64,000 nt of DNA from Paralvinella palmiformis (GCA_025642065.1 JAODUP010000156.1:941001-1005000), one strand, 5' to 3'. Shown: positions 1 to 15,000, counted from the first letter of the stretch. The notes: generated from the letters alone by a model not told the origin. Numbers and translations: made by a program.

Positions 1-179
1 ATTGTATGCCGCAGAAATTACAGAATTTTCTCCGCCAGCTCAATTTTAATTTTCTTCTGCAGTTTTCTCTTTGTCTCAAAATCAATAGATTTTCTGGTGA
101 TAGGAAACTTATTTCAGTAGAACTCCACATTATTCAATCTTTTTTATTTTATTCATTCATGTGAATGTTTAATGTTTAG

Positions 180-252
180 AATTGAGGAACAGAATGTTGA
201 AGAAGATCGTGACATCGACTGGTTGGCAATATTTGAGCAAATGAAGAAGTAA
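180..252 (+). CDS. C-terminal coding exon of an unidentified upstream gene (partial)
   Basis: A pyrimidine-rich tract followed by TTTAG lies just before base 180. From there an open frame enters one base into a codon and runs IEEQNVEEDRDIDWLAIFEQ, then MKK and a TAA stop at 250-252. Two overlapping AATAAA signals begin 10 bases after the stop, as expected for a terminal exon. The tail is acidic and then amphipathic (DWLAIFEQMKK). I do not recognise the protein. It could be a chance acceptor plus a short frame, but acceptor, stop and poly(A) signal in correct order make a real last exon more likely. Confidence 0.5.
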
Positions 253-261
253 GTTAGAAGT

Positions 262-272
262 AATAAAATAAA
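262..272 (+). terminator. Overlapping poly(A) signals for the exon ending at 252
   Basis: AATAAA occurs at 262-267 and again at 267-272, about 10 bases after the TAA stop. The implied 3' UTR is very short. Confidence 0.45.
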
Positions 273-298
273 GATTGGACGTTGGACCGTTTTAGAAA

Positions 299-328
299 AA
301 TAATAATAATAATAATAATAATAATAAT
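299..328. repeat. (TAA)n microsatellite
   Basis: About ten uninterrupted TAA units immediately downstream of the first gene's end. Confidence 0.9.
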
Positions 329-1120
329 TGACCCACATATATTGGTTTCTGAAAACTTTTCAAATCCTACGTATTATATTTTGGGTGAAATACCCTTGAA
401 CTTTGAGATTACCCAAGGAAAAATATTTATGCTTGCATAAAAAATCCGTTTAAATTCGGTAACATAAATCTTGTGCATTGGTTTGGCTCAGAAGTTTTTT
501 CTTTTGTAATTGTTTATCCTTGAAATCCCCTCAAAATCATATTTTGTGCACCGTCAACCCTGACCCTGGAAATGGTAAAAAGAATATCTCTTGCTACCGT
601 ATGGATCCTATGAAATGCAATTAAATTGACATATACCTGGCAGTATTTATATTATACAGTAGAGGTTTTTGGTCTAAGTGACTATCATTAGGACCATTTA
701 AGATGATTATTAAGCATATTCCATCACACAAATTATAAAATATATGCCGATAAGTATCTCATTATCAGATCATGTCGGTATGTTTATTTATGAACATACT
801 AGTTCGTCCCGACTCAGAATGTCCACAATGTCAGCATATTTGAAAATAATGTAATTGATTGTTTTCTTAACACTGATCAGTAATTAGAGGACTATTTTTA
901 TGTTAATGAAGGGCTTCCAGAACTAGAAAATTAAACGATAGAGAAGAAATTCATACTTGCTTGAGAGGACTGAATGACTTGACTTTGACATTCGGGGAGA
1001 ATCCCCAGGCTGTCGCTTGCTTATTTGGCACAGCTTCTATGTTGGAGTGGTTGAGAAACCTCCCCCCCCACCACTCACAGGGGAGCAGTATGGAAAGATG
1101 GAGCCGAAATACCCTGATGG

Positions 1121-1268
1121 TGGTCACCACCAGAGCGTTTTATGTCCTCAGGGGGGTCTTTAACATCCCCCTTTATTTTAAATAATTTAGTGGAGATGGC
1201 AGCGCCATTTAACGTGGTCAACCACCGACGATGTTGTGAGCCAAGAAATTAATCTCTGGAAAAATTTC
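1121..1268 (+). repeat. Dispersed repeat, copy 1 (partner at 52505-52650)
   Basis: About 148 bp that align nearly end to end with 52505-52650 in the same orientation. Shared blocks include GTCCCCCTTTATTTTAAATA-like sequence, GGCAGCGCCATTTAA and GAAATTAATC.CTGGAAAA. No coding potential was seen. The element type is unknown. Confidence 0.75.
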
Positions 1269-2980
1269 GACCTCTTACGCGATTGAATCTGTAATGTATG
1301 TCATAAATATCCCGATGTGGATGCCTTATTATAATAACCGAGTACACATACAATTGTTAAGTAGATGGAGTCATGTGTTGATAGGAGTCCGGGATGGTTT
1401 AAGGTTTTTAAAGGATGTGATTACATGGATCTGGTTGAAGTTGCAGCCAATGGCTCAGTTGCCATATCTGGACAAACAGTCACTGGGGAGGTCGATCACT
1501 GGCGCTTCGCCTCCCAGACCTATCTAGACACATGTAGGAAAAAAAACTACTTTTTTCCATAACCGATATCAACCTGACACACATTAAATTGTACCAGTAA
1601 ACTGGGCAGTGTTATTGTGAAATGTTTTTAAACAACGAAAAGTTAAGTTGGAAAGGCATGTAAACGAGTTAAGTGACTCAGACTGGCCGTCATTCGATGC
1701 AACGAGTGGTGATAAATGGCATTGGCAGACATCTGATACATGTGTGTGGGATCATGTCTGTCATCTTCGCTGCTCAATGTTGACCAGCAGAGAACACACA
1801 CCAGTACAAATGGAAATTATGTCAGAATATATATTTTTGGAAGTTGGCTGATTGTCATAAATTCTACTAATTTAAACTTTCCTTTCATGGCCAATAAATT
1901 TGTATCAATCTTAGTCTTTGCAAGCCATTTTTTATCAATCCACCTAAAAATTACCTGACAAAGCAGAGCTGATTGTGAAAATCACAAGATGTATTCCCTA
2001 ATAGATTACTAATTCTAAAATGTTTAAGGATGTCTTGTTTTAACAAAGAAAGGAATACACTCGCAATCAAAAGGCAGGTTTGAGCTGCTAAAACCATGTA
2101 CTTGTATTAAATAACGTTACCATGCCTTTCAACAAATAACAATAAATACATTACCATTTAAAATTTATGAGTAGCTTAAGATATGTTGCTGTTTATCGTA
2201 AATAAATAACAAATTTCAGGGGAGATTGAAAGCTCAATTTCTGGAGATCATTTAGCATGAGTGAAGGTTTTAAAATGAGATAGAAATTATCTGTTTTTCT
2301 GAATTAGACAAATTTATGATTTTTATACATAAATTTACATCGTAATTTTGGATCAATTTAAAGGAAGACTTCACCTTTAGATGATATGACTTAAATGTGT
2401 AGTGCTTATGAAAGTAACCCCAAATTCCACAATCATAGTCATAAACTCTACCTGGTGTCATAGATATAAAGAAATAATCCTAGCCATTACGGCTTCTTCA
2501 AATGCCAGATTGTATAGCGGGAAGGAAAAAAGACCAGTGTTCTGACGTCAGGTGACACAAGGATTATGTAGTCATCCCGGTCAAGGCAGGTCAGAGATAC
2601 TCTGGCCAAACCATCTTATTGAGCATACCCCCTGTCCTTAACCTTCTAACTATTAATAAATGATGCAGTCACTGGTTCATTTACATAAATCTGACAGTTC
2701 GGTAGATGTTTCTTGTTGCAAGATTACAAAATAATCTTCTTAATTAATTTCACAATAAAGTATTCCTTAGACATTTCCACAACATGCAAGACTGTTTGGA
2801 CTAACTAGACTGTAATATTCATAAACATGCTTTTGTTTTAAAACTACATGTTTGGCTGACCCCTGTTTACATTGTTATAACAGGGTAATACAAACAGCTT
2901 GTATTAAGTGACGTCAGATTTATAGAAATAGCTTGCTGTTGTAAGGAAATATGTGGTTATATGGCATTGGACAAATCTCA

Positions 2981-3108
2981 GCGTGGGCATATCTGAAGCA
3001 TGTTTCATCTTTGACTTCGCTTCATCACCTTTAGAGGTCACTCGGCCCATGTAGCCTAACTTGTTACACAAAAGTGGCCGTAAAACATCAATCATCATCA
3101 TCATCATT
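2981..3108 (+). repeat. tRNA-derived SINE (family 1), 5'-truncated, sense orientation
   Basis: Contains the family body (TTTCATCTTTGACTTCGC, then CGGCCCATGTAGCCTA, then AAAAGTGGCCGTAAAACATC) and ends in (ATC)n. The tRNA-like head seen in full copies (for example 40350-40555) is missing. Confidence 0.8.
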
Positions 3109-5074
3109 TACATATGGTGTAGAAATATATTCCAAGTATGATCGAAGTAGTAGGAGTATTGTGTAAAGTTATCCGCCATGATGGTCACAGCTGTATATGT
3201 CATTTGATTCGCATACATTATGACCAACATTAGGACCAAATTATCATGTTTCGAGTCCTATGAACCATTGTAAGCATGTTGAAGGTTTCAGTAGAAGTCG
3301 CGTTGTCCAAAATTGGCTTGAGACAGGTCTCGTTTATTCTATATCTACATTATCTGTGTTACTATTTCACACTTCTTGTAAAGTGTTTTTTTTTAATCGT
3401 CTTTTACATCGGTTTACCATTTTACTTGTTGCCCCAACACTCCCATTATCAGCCCAACTAGACACATCCTTACGTCATACTGATAATAATAGATATTAAT
3501 ATTGGGTTTTGAGTTCTGGTTTGTCGTGTTTTTGTTTTTCTCAGATATAAGTTTTTTTTCCTATTTTTGTGCATTTTTCTTCTTAATGAGTGACATGTTC
3601 ATTAATGAGATTATGTTGGAAATCTTAGGATATCCATTTTTGTGTGACTTAGATTGATGATCATGACGTTGCGATTATATTGAATTCTGTAATATATGTA
3701 CCGTCTATTATTGTAGTTTTCCGTCACCGAACTGTTTGAAGAAGATGTTCCGCTTAATGTGTTGTAGAATACCAAACAGAGAAAATAAATCTCTTAAAGG
3801 TATTTGTGTGTGTGTGTGTGTCTTGCTTGTATATTCTTTATGATTATCTTGCATAGTGAATGAAATATAAATACTATTTATTATATACAAATACCATCTA
3901 ACATATATATTATCTGTTTCTTGAAGCTTAGCAAACCTGTAGGTGGCCGTTGAAACATGAACAGAATTAGGTCTTAATCTTCTTTCCATGTGTCATATAA
4001 TTTTATTCACCTGATAATGAATAATGAAACGTATTCTTTTCAGAAATTATGGCTATTTTGTGGCGGGCATGCATGACACCAACTGTTGTATTGTATACGT
4101 AGCCGTTTAGCTGGATTCATAATAAAATTGTCTTCCAATCATCTGTGTAGATTATAATGATATTTCTTGGCTATAATTACTGGCCATTCACCAACTCACT
4201 TTAAGACTTATGGAGAGAGAATCCAGGTGTAATTGACAGTCACCTGGAATGTTAGCGAGTGAGAAAGTCGTGTAATGATTATGTATATGTATATCTGAGC
4301 TAGCGAGAGATCGTCAGTTCCGCGTTAGTCCTTCTTTGCTCGGATAGTTCAATCATTCGTTATACAAATTCTGTATTAAGCTACTTTATTTAGTTAAAGC
4401 CGAATGTAAACGAGTCACAATCTGGTTGATGTAGCTGTAGCCGACAGTGGCAAGGATTACTGTAATTGTAATGTAATTATGAAACGTGATAGGGTTTTAA
4501 TTATTGTGTAATGGCAACATCCTTCAATAAAATATAATTGTAATTTATTAGTACCATGATCTGAAGTATGGCGAGTACCACTCACTTGGTTGGCTGACTA
4601 ACATTTTATTGATTGATAATCAGACAAAAGGACGTTTATCCCAAATGATAGATACAACTAAATGGACTAACTGGCATTCAGTCGACCCCAACCCTGACCT
4701 CGTGTCCATCTGTTTGTTTCTTTGTCCATTTCTTTTCTTTGTCTATCGGAGAAATGTCTATTGGTCAAATGTTCTTTAGTCAGCTGTTCTGAATATTGGA
4801 TGATACGGTAATTATCTCAGAACATTACAATGGCCTAAAACAGCTTTAATCAGTAAAGATCTCGGCAGAATTTGGTGTTATACGAGTATTTATTATTACA
4901 GGTTCGAGTGATTTGTAAAGTACACATAAACAGTGTTAGTATGCGAGTGGCTGCATGTGCATGCGTATCAGGAAACAAATTTGCCTCGTAGTTGTAAGGA
5001 TCTGGAAATGAAAAAGTTCACACACCAGGGTGGACAACCCAAAGCTCAACTCCAAATATGCAATAAATAAATAT

Positions 5075-5104
5075 TTTATTAAATACAGAAATTGTATATT
5101 TATT
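5075..5104 (-). terminator. Candidate poly(A) signals for AK8
   Basis: AATAAA on the minus strand at 5075-5080 and 5099-5104, about 260-290 bp after the AK8 stop. No closer canonical hexamer was noticed. Confidence 0.35.
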
Positions 5105-5362
5105 ATTTTGTGTCATAATGTACGCATACACCACACCTCACAGAATACAAAAACACATACATACACCATGACCCCACCGGCCGAGGTTATGGCTCAGTGT
5201 CCTGACAGTTCCACTGCATGATATAAATGTTTTATAAAATGGACGGGGCACATCAAAAACAAGATTTGTTGGTCAAATGGAGATAATGGAATATTCACAA
5301 GTGTAGGAATTATTTTATGGAGTCTAACATCATAAACAATGGTACTGGATCACAGAAGAGAA

Positions 5363-8300
5363 TCATTCGAGTGGTTTCGGTAGCTGGTTAACTATCATGC
5401 TTTCGATGCTTTCAAACACTGTGTGTGGGTCTTGGTCAGCATTGATGTGCTGACCGAACGTATAGAAGTCCTGCAGTTCCTCTATGTAAGTCTGGTACTG
5501 GGATTGTCGTTTGCGTACGGCTTCGTCGGTGTCCTTGGGGCGAATCTTCAATCTGTCCTTGACCTCCTGTGTACGTGGCGGATTGTAGAGCATGTGGTAA
5601 CGATCGCCGGTGACTGGATCCGTCGCCCTCAGCGTCAGTCTCTCCAACACCGAGTCGGTTGGTACACCGAGGAAGAACACCCTGTAGTGAATGAAAATAA
5701 ATCCTTTACAACGGGTGTAAACGTAACCAATAAGCAACTAATAATTAATGACACACTTGTTTACCATCCGCGTATAATATTTTGAAGCCTAAACACCTGT
5801 GATTCACCTTTCTATAATCTTGTGATCACCTTTCCAGAATCTTGTGATCACCTTTCCAGAATCTTGTGATCACCTTTCTATTATCTTGTGATTCACCTTT
5901 CTATAATCTTTCACCTTTCTATAATCTTCACCTTTCTATAATCTTCACTTTTCTATAATCTTATGATCACCTTTCCAAAATCTTGTGATCACCTTTCTAT
6001 AATTTTGTGGCTCAACTTTCTATAATCTTGTGATTCACCTTTCTATAATCTTCACCTTTCTATATAATCTTGTGATCACCTTTCCAAAATTTTGCGATCA
6101 CCCCCAATTTCTCTCTTAATGCAAGAAGACTTTTGTTTTAGGATCTGTCGTTGTGTTATACATCGACTACAACCCAACGATAGATCTCAAGCGAAAAAAT
6201 GCCAAAATGAAAATCTTATTCCATTCGAGGTTTGACATCTTCATGATAGAAACGTATGGGTTTCATATGGAAGTGTTTTCTCAATGTGTAACTAAGCCTA
6301 ACAAGTGCAAACAGCAACTGTGAAATGAAATAGAAAGAATCGGAATTACTTTATTGCCATAGCCATCTGTGATGGGTGATGGTGATTGGATTATCAGTTG
6401 CCACATGAACAGATCAAACCAACCAGCCACATGAATTTCTGTGCTTAATAATAATATTTTGGGTTCACTGGAAAGTCGCCACAATTTGTTATCTTCATTT
6501 CAAACAATTGGGAGCCAAGCACCCCTTAATTTTATCTGGTTCTGTGGCATCTGGGACTGAACTACAGCAGAGCTAGACTATATATATATATATATATATT
6601 AATTTACCTGTTTGGTGCGAGACCAGCTCCTGTCAGTTGCTCGGCTTGTTCTCTGGTACGTGGGTATCCATGTAGTACCCAGCCTCTACTAACGCAGTCC
6701 AACTGAGTCAGGCGCTCCTTGAGAATATTTAATACAATCGCATCTGGGACTGGAAACAAATTCAACTGAATGAAGAGCAAGTTCAACCGACATAAATTAT
6801 GGTAATGGACATCTCCTATCCAACACAGACAATGTTTTCCTACTTACCCAGCATCTCTTTCTCCACGTAGGGTTTACAAGCGAGGCCAGACTTTGTCTCG
6901 TCTGCTATTGCTTGTTTGATCAATTTACCCATGGACACTAAAATATACAAAAAGAAGAACTGTTGGAAAAATATCAAATATACATCACCAATCAGAACAG
7001 CTTACTTGATAGACATTTATATTTTGAAATGATATGGAATTGGAGTCTCGATGCCAGTGTTCAAAGTGATATCCATCTTTATGTCTTGTTCTATTTAGCC
7101 GTAAATTAGTTTCTCGTACTTCACGTGTGTGTTGTCTTATTATGATAACAGTTCTGGGATAATTCCATCTTGCACTCAAATAAAAGTAGTTCATAGATTT
7201 TGCTACCTTATCAAACTAACTTAGAATAAACACCAAAAACTACAGATATTAAAAGAAAGCTGGACCATTTAAATGAATAAAACGTAAATAAATCTCTAGC
7301 CAAATCCTCAAACCGAGTAATGCTGGACATGGATCAGAGTCTGCAACCATTCTCACTTAGTGAGTGACAATATCTCCAAGAAGAGAAATAATTAATGAAT
7401 ATATTCAATTCCATAAGTTTGTTTACTGACTATTATTGTTACTGACATTAATATTATTATAGAATGAACACAGAGTACTAGTATGAGTTAAATAAACAGT
7501 GTGCACTCTAAATGGAACTATTGTATATTTATTGCATGTTAGAACACAGAACTTCTAGTACTAAATATTAAATATAAAAAATGTCCAACCTTACAAACTA
7601 AATTAATACTAACAATCTAACATGGGTGCACATATTTAGTATAAAGCTATCGTTAAATATTTTCCACGCAACCAAAAAACTATTTTTCCTACCATTGACA
7701 ATGTTATATTTGTTGGCTAGAAGCGTCGCTTGGACGCCCTTTCCACTTCCTGTGGCACCGAGCAGTACAATGCGAGGAGTGTGTGGAGCTACGGAACGTG
7801 ATTTGCTCACTAAAAAGGTCATAACTGAAAAGACAAACAAACCTGAGATGCATAGTAGCTAGACCAGGATACAATAACAAACTTGACAACACCAGTAAAC
7901 CAAATCATTAATCATCATATACATTATTTCCATAGTCTAGTCTAGTTTCTGATGAGTGATAAATGGAAAACCTTTTCTGTATCACAACATTTTGGTCTAA
8001 TGAGTTATGTGGATTTTCTTATCCGGCTTTCAAATATTTATGTGAAGCCACATTTCAAAATAACTTTCATTATCTAGGCGTAAGCTCATATACACTGTGG
8101 ACTACAATGCTAGATACTTAAATTGAGTTGCTGCAGACAAAAACTAACTGGTTGAAAGAATACCTATACAACACGCTAGAAATTATATAACAACGTTAGT
8201 GTTGTGAGAAATTCTGTAAAATGTTACGTTTTGATGTATGTGTGTTTAGTGCTTATTTTATAAGCTGGGATGCTTATCTGAGTTTTAGCTGGATGTACTT

Positions 8301-11300
8301 TAGCCAGTTTGAGACAAATCTGTACACATACGGTATTTATAAGTTGTATATTAGGCTGGCCATAGTGTCTTCCGGAAACAAACAAATTTCTTACTATACA
8401 ATGGTGCATTAGCTTAACATACTTTCTTTGACCCATGTTGTCAAAGGAAACTTATTAAAAGTTACTGTTTTACTTTCTAGGCTAAAAGAATAATTATGAA
8501 GTGGCCTACTTGGCCATGATTTGTTAATTGAAAAAAAAAGGACTATTAACATTTAAGCCTTAAAACATAAATATGCATTTTACTATTTACCAAAATGAAA
8601 TAAATCATTATAATAATAAAAATGGCCGAAAAGACGGTTATTTTACGTGGCTTAGCTACCACAAATGGGGGAGATGCACATGGTCTGTAATTTACTGCTT
8701 CACCACGGTGACTAATTCTTAATAAATTTGGAAAAACCTTGCCACTTGCCTGGTTGGATGAAAAACCTCTGCACAGCATGACCATGAGTAAGAAAGTCCC
8801 CCCCCAAGTACTACTGAGAATATTGATTTAACTTAACACCACATATATAAATATTTATGAACTTGTGCACATTTAATATTTACAAAAATGTTCAGGAGTA
8901 CCCATCATTTCATTGACCTCTCCATGAGCCTGGAAAAATAAGCACATATGGAAAAACATACGAGATGACAAAAGATTGACTTTCTATAATAAGTACGGGT
9001 ACATACCTTGTGCAAAGACATCAGATTTAGGTTGATCAGCATTGAATTTCTTAAAAACTTTGTCATAACACTGTAGAATGCCATCAACGTGCCTATGATA
9101 ATGAACCAAACGCTTAACTATCTCCTCCTCTGATGTACCAGTGGCTTCCTTTAAACGACCAGCAACATCTGGGCTACTGGGCCAGTCAAAGGTCACATGG
9201 TACACATCTGGGGAGAAATGGAAGAAAACCAGCATAAAATGGAAGTTTTGGAACTCGCAGTGACACTACCAGAAATAGCGATTTTAATGCCAAAACAATT
9301 CATTTGGATACTATCAAAATAACTTGATCTGAGAAAGATCGACAAGACGTTAACCTCCAGTTTTGGGATCCACCCTTTTTCCTGCTGCTCTCTCAATCAA
9401 CACAGTGTCTGGAGCCTCTAGCAATACTGTAAATGTATAAATGAATAATAGACTGATTAACGGAAATATTGTAATTAAACACAGAAGTGGGATGGATATG
9501 TTTTCATGTTATAACACAAAAAAACTAAGATATGCAAATCTCTCTCTCTCAGTACTGCTAAAAGATATGACTATATATATATATATATATATACACACCA
9601 TGTATGGCTGATTATGAGTAGTTGTGTCTTTAAAAACACAATAATGTAGATATAATAAAGTGGTCTTACCAGCAGGAACCAATCAAAGGTGCTTTATTGT
9701 GAAACAGTAAGAACTATGCCCCTAAAATCCAGTTAAAAATTAAAACGAAAGACCCTATTTCCTGAAATCCCAAAAGCTCGGCTCTTATTAAAAAAGGCAG
9801 ATTTGAGGGCATTTTATTTACTCTGGAGCATATACAATCCAGGCCCTTATCCTGAAACACACCTAGCTCTGAACCCTGACCATCTGTAGCCCCGATTGAT
9901 TACCTACGTCCATTAGCTCACACCACTTGCCATTTACTACAAGAACTCACCAACATGTTTAGGATATATTCCACTGGCTTGAAGAGCGAGCGCCTGTTCT
10001 CTGTCCTCTGGGAAAGTATCCATCACCCAGCCTTTCTTAACGCAGTCAAACAAAGACAACCGGTTCTTCACCATTTTTACCCACAGTTCCATTGGTATCT
10101 TGCCTCCACTTTCTTGGATCTGCTGCGCTTCGTTCTTCAGATTCGTGTCAGCCTCCTCAATGATACTTTCCGTCGTAACATGAGCCGTGCGTAATTTGTT
10201 GCACACCATCTTTGCTATGCTTCTCTTACCCGAAGCGGGTGGCCCGAGGATAATGACCTGTGGCACTGCGAATCAGATTACACAAATAGTTATTATGGTC
10301 GCTTCAATTGGCCATAATTAATGAAAATAAATGCAATAATCATAAAATCCAATGAAACGCATTAAAAATTAAAAAAGTTTAAACGCATGATTTTTTTGTA
10401 GTGATTTATTAATGATTTAAATGAAATGCTTTGAATCAAACAACTTTGTCTCTCAAGATTATCGCAACCATAGAGTTGAGGGAACTGTCACTCAACTGTC
10501 TGACATGTTGAGACTATATTACTTGGTGTTGAAATTTCACTGCAATTCAAACTTAAAGTAAAACTACTTATCCAGTATAAGTAACAACTGGTTTAAAAAA
10601 AAAAAAAACAATTCATTGTTTGTACTACAAATTAATTGATAAACAATTATGTTTACAAAACAATTTGTTTACAAAATGATTAATACAAATCCAATAATCC
10701 TAAAAAATCAAATGAAACATAACAAAATTTAAATAATTGAAATGCATGATTCAAAAAATATTTGTTGCAGTGATTTAAATTGTGATTTAAATAAAACAAC
10801 TCTGCCATAAGCATCAAGATACGTGTTCTAACCACATTTAGATTACAACCACATGGATAGCGAGACTCCCACGTGCTTCCAATTCCACTCAATAAAATGG
10901 AACTATTTATCAACCAGAATCAGAAATTAAGAACCCTTTTCTAACATCTAGAACTGGAACTGATAAATTTGGAACTGAAATTGATCAAATTCACACGTAA
11001 TCTGGCATACGGTATATTTGTTGTAATTGTGGTAGCCACTTCGGTGTAATAATTCAGGAACACCTCAAATCACAGGCCAGTGGGAATCGCTTGCGATGAC
11101 ATTTGAATTAGTTAAGTTGTCATTAAAGAATACATAGCACTAGATCAAAATCTAAGTAAGTGTGTGTTTCAAATCGGATAGAAACACGGGGAAATTAAAA
11201 CAAAACACGACTCGCAACTCACCATCGTCATTATCCTTCTTCAGCTCTTCTATAAGAAACATAATAGGATCATCTGGTTTGTTAACGAGTAACTGCTCCA

Positions 11301-11982
11301 GTAACCTCTAAAATGGGAAAAAATGGGAAAACAGTACAGATCACTTGATTTAAGAACATTGTCGACAGTCAGTTTGAATGCTGTCTTATGTACAATTAAT
11401 GTGGAACTAGAAACACCTAAAACAAAACTTATCACAGTAGTAGTCATCTCAAATGTTTCAAGATAATCAACCGCAAAATTTATCTCGTTAACACACACAC
11501 ACCAACAACAACAGCATGCACACACTTCCTCTCCACAGATTAATTAGCCCAACTACTTAAATTTACTATGCTTCAGCACACACACACACACACACATATG
11601 TATGTATATCATGATTACAGATATAGTTAATTGTAGTATACTGACAAATTTAAAACAAATACAGCAAATAACAGATATCACAAAACTGTCAAGATCTCAC
11701 AAACTCCATAGAAAACGTGCTCAAATAAAACTTAACATACTTAGAATATCTAACATACAAAAGCTGTCAAGAAGAAAATGAACCTAAAACAGTGTTAGTT
11801 TTAATTATTTGTGATGAATAAAAGTTGGTGTACATGTAATCTTTATAATTATAATATATACGATCATAATAAGGTAGGTTATTCAATATGGGATTTGAAA
11901 CCTAACAAAATATAATATTTATCTAAAATGAAGTTTTCTTTCTATTCAAAGCAACATAAATTTTGCCAGTGTGCACTATCTA

Positions 11983-12030
<48 letters not shown>

Positions 12031-15000
12031 TTACTTCAGGTTGACCAAAGAATCTAAAATCCCACCAAACTGTTCTGGATACACCTGCCCCTGACATCAT
12101 ATTCTGAATTCCCCCATCCATTTGTTTACGAAGTTGCCATATGAATTGCTGCTACATGGAGAGATTCAGTTTGCTGCATATCCACATCAATACGCAGCCG
12201 CAGGACAAATCATACATTGGCCTAGCATGGAGTGTGTGGCAAGCACAGGGTAGCCATTTTTTGCGGATTGGGCGGCAATACTATAATTATATTATTTTTT
12301 CTGTGATTATGAGTTTTTTTTGGATAATGGTTGTTTACCCAAATGGCTTCATTTTAAAGTTGGTTCCATTAGTAGTCAGCGAGGCGGTGTAGAAAATCAG
12401 TGAGGTGGGCTCGCTCATTATTTAGCAGGGGAAACAATTTTTTTTACAAAACAACATTAATTAGGATAGCTATAGCTGACTATGGCATAACGATGAAACA
12501 AGCATCATCAACAGCGTCACCAGGGTCAAGGCTAAAATATTGGTTGGTGGCTTATAGACTTTGCTGATTTCTTTCAGCAGGACCACATAATCTAGTCCAT
12601 CATGTGAAAGTTGATCTTACAGAGAGAATATTTTGGTTTGTTTATTTCTGTAGCATGTGTGTTTATCATGCTTCAGTTTATCACTGGAAACAAACTGGAC
12701 TTAGATGCTAATGAAACACGCTTCATTATATAACGGGTGTACCTGCTGTTAAAATAACAGATTTTGGCTTGACAGGATTGAGTTCATCCATCAGTGCCAG
12801 CCCTCAGTCTCACTGCTGTTTGTGCACGCAGACTGGTTGAATACAGTACACGCTGAAGAAATACACACACTGGAGTCAATCCAGTTTGAATATACATGGT
12901 TCATTAGTTGAATGAGTGGCTGAACCATTGGTGATGTGGGTGTGCTAATTGACTGCATGTCCCTGAATACTGAAGCGATATGTTCTGCAGACAAATGCAA
13001 CCATTTATCTAAGGATGTGTACATTCTTGATGCATAGCACACCACACACCAAACTGAAAATCTATTGTGACATAGGCAACCACTGGATTATCTGTTACAT
13101 TGTTCTTAATGTGTTGCAGTTTTGCAAGACAACAGCAAAAGAAGAAAAGTAGAACTTGCTTGATGAAGTCTCCTTCTTACAGACAGATATGGATACACCC
13201 CAATTGTGTGAATGATGCTCCAACAGACTTTAATGTACTATCAAAGTGCCATTCTTTTCCCCTCGAGCCAATTCCCATGGAAGCCAAAGCAAAAACTATG
13301 AGGAAAGTAGAATTTACTTAATGTTGTGTTGTATTAAACCTGGACTCAAAACATGGAAGGGTCAGATTTGTGAAAACAATACATGAAATAAATCTTTCAA
13401 GCTGTGGATGCTAAACTGCTTTCTATGAGTTAATTAAATGGATTAGCATATGTTGTTTTCCAAGAATATACTGCTGCGTACATGTACTACCAAACAATAT
13501 TGATGGAAATAAAACATAAATTAAAATAACGTTTAAAATATATTACATATATGTCTGTATATTATCATAATACATGCACACAAATGTTACAAAGCGCTGG
13601 ATTTCATTCATATATGCGCACAATCACTCAATCAAAACCCGCTTTGTGGCGAATGGGTTTAACTGTAAGTGGTGAACTGGTCATGGAGGTTTCTTTATTA
13701 ATTAAGCTGGCTATAATATAATAATAACAAATTTCTATAGTGCCAATATCCTCAAAATTAATTGAGCTCAGTGGCACACCCAGTACAGGATTTGGGCAAT
13801 CTCATAGTTGAGATACAATGCAAAATTCATCAACGAATGATTAGATGCAGTGGAAGCTTGGGGTGGGATAAGCAAGTCTGAAAAAGTGAGTTTTCAAATG
13901 GTGACAGAAATAAATTATGATATTTGATGACTTAACATGTCCAGGGAGTGAATTCCAAAGAGTAGGGATGGGACAGCAACTGAACGTTTTAACCCTGGTA
14001 ACAGACAGTAAGATAAAATCAGATGAACAGAGTTCTCTGGGCTTGGGTGCTAGAGAAAGCATGGAAAATAGATATGAAAGTTCTATGGAAGAAAGAGTGT
14101 GATAGGCAATGGTACAGAATTTGAAAATGATGCGAGATTGAACAGGGAGCCAGTGAAGAGATTTCAGAAGTGGGACAGAATGAGAAACCAAGGAGACTGT
14201 GTGACAACCCTAGCTAAGCAGTTTTGAACAATCTAAATTGTTTTAATATCCTTAGATACAATGTTATAAAGAAGAGAGTTGCAGTAATCAAGCCAACTAG
14301 TAATGAGTGATGTAGCAATGGTTTTGGTGACTGAAAGAGAAATATAATGACGAATACAATGAAGGTCACGAATATGGTAGAAGCAGCAGCAACATGTTAG
14401 AGAAATGTGTTTTCCTGAAATTCCAGAGATATCACTGAGACAGTGACCTAGCTGTGTAAGAGAATGATCAGTGTCTGCTGTAGATAAAGATATGTATACT
14501 TGGGTGTCATCTGCATATAAATGATGATCTAACCCCACAAAACATGGGAACTGCCTCTGAAAGGCAGTTTCTTATTATTAGTGATTGAGGCCTATTTGTT
14601 AAGAATGAGTGGATCCAAGGGTCAAATGTCAAAAGCTGCAGATAAACCTAATATTGTTAGTGCTGTGACCTTTCCTGTATCTATGTTTAGCGATGTTATG
14701 CACCATCTTGATAACTGGAGCCGTTTATAAATGGGACCATCCTGTTTCACAACTGGTATGGTTTTAAGAATGGCTGCCCATTTAGCAACCATGTGGCAAT
14801 GAAATGTCACATTGGTATTTCTAAATTTTATTATTGGCCAGTTATCTAGCAAAATTGTGTTGTTGTGAAAATGAAATTGAATATAAATTATATAAACTAC
14901 TATATATAGATATATGAACAAATAAATTCTGAAAAAAGTCAATTATTTGAAGTTGTTCAGATGGTCCTCTTTCTGTTTCAAAACAGGAAGGGCAGTTTTT

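Larger units (their letters stand above)
330..5000. other. Intergenic stretch without a recognisable gene
   Basis: AT-rich sequence between the first gene and the 3' end of AK8. No frame longer than about 90 codons and no family resemblance was seen. It contains a dispersed-repeat copy (1121-1268), a SINE fragment (2981-3108) and a short (GT)n tract near 3804-3820. Confidence 0.6.

Noticed and set aside
13722..14560. Active LINE
   Set aside because: The frame is broken, the segment after YADD is shortened and there is no endonuclease or ORF1.
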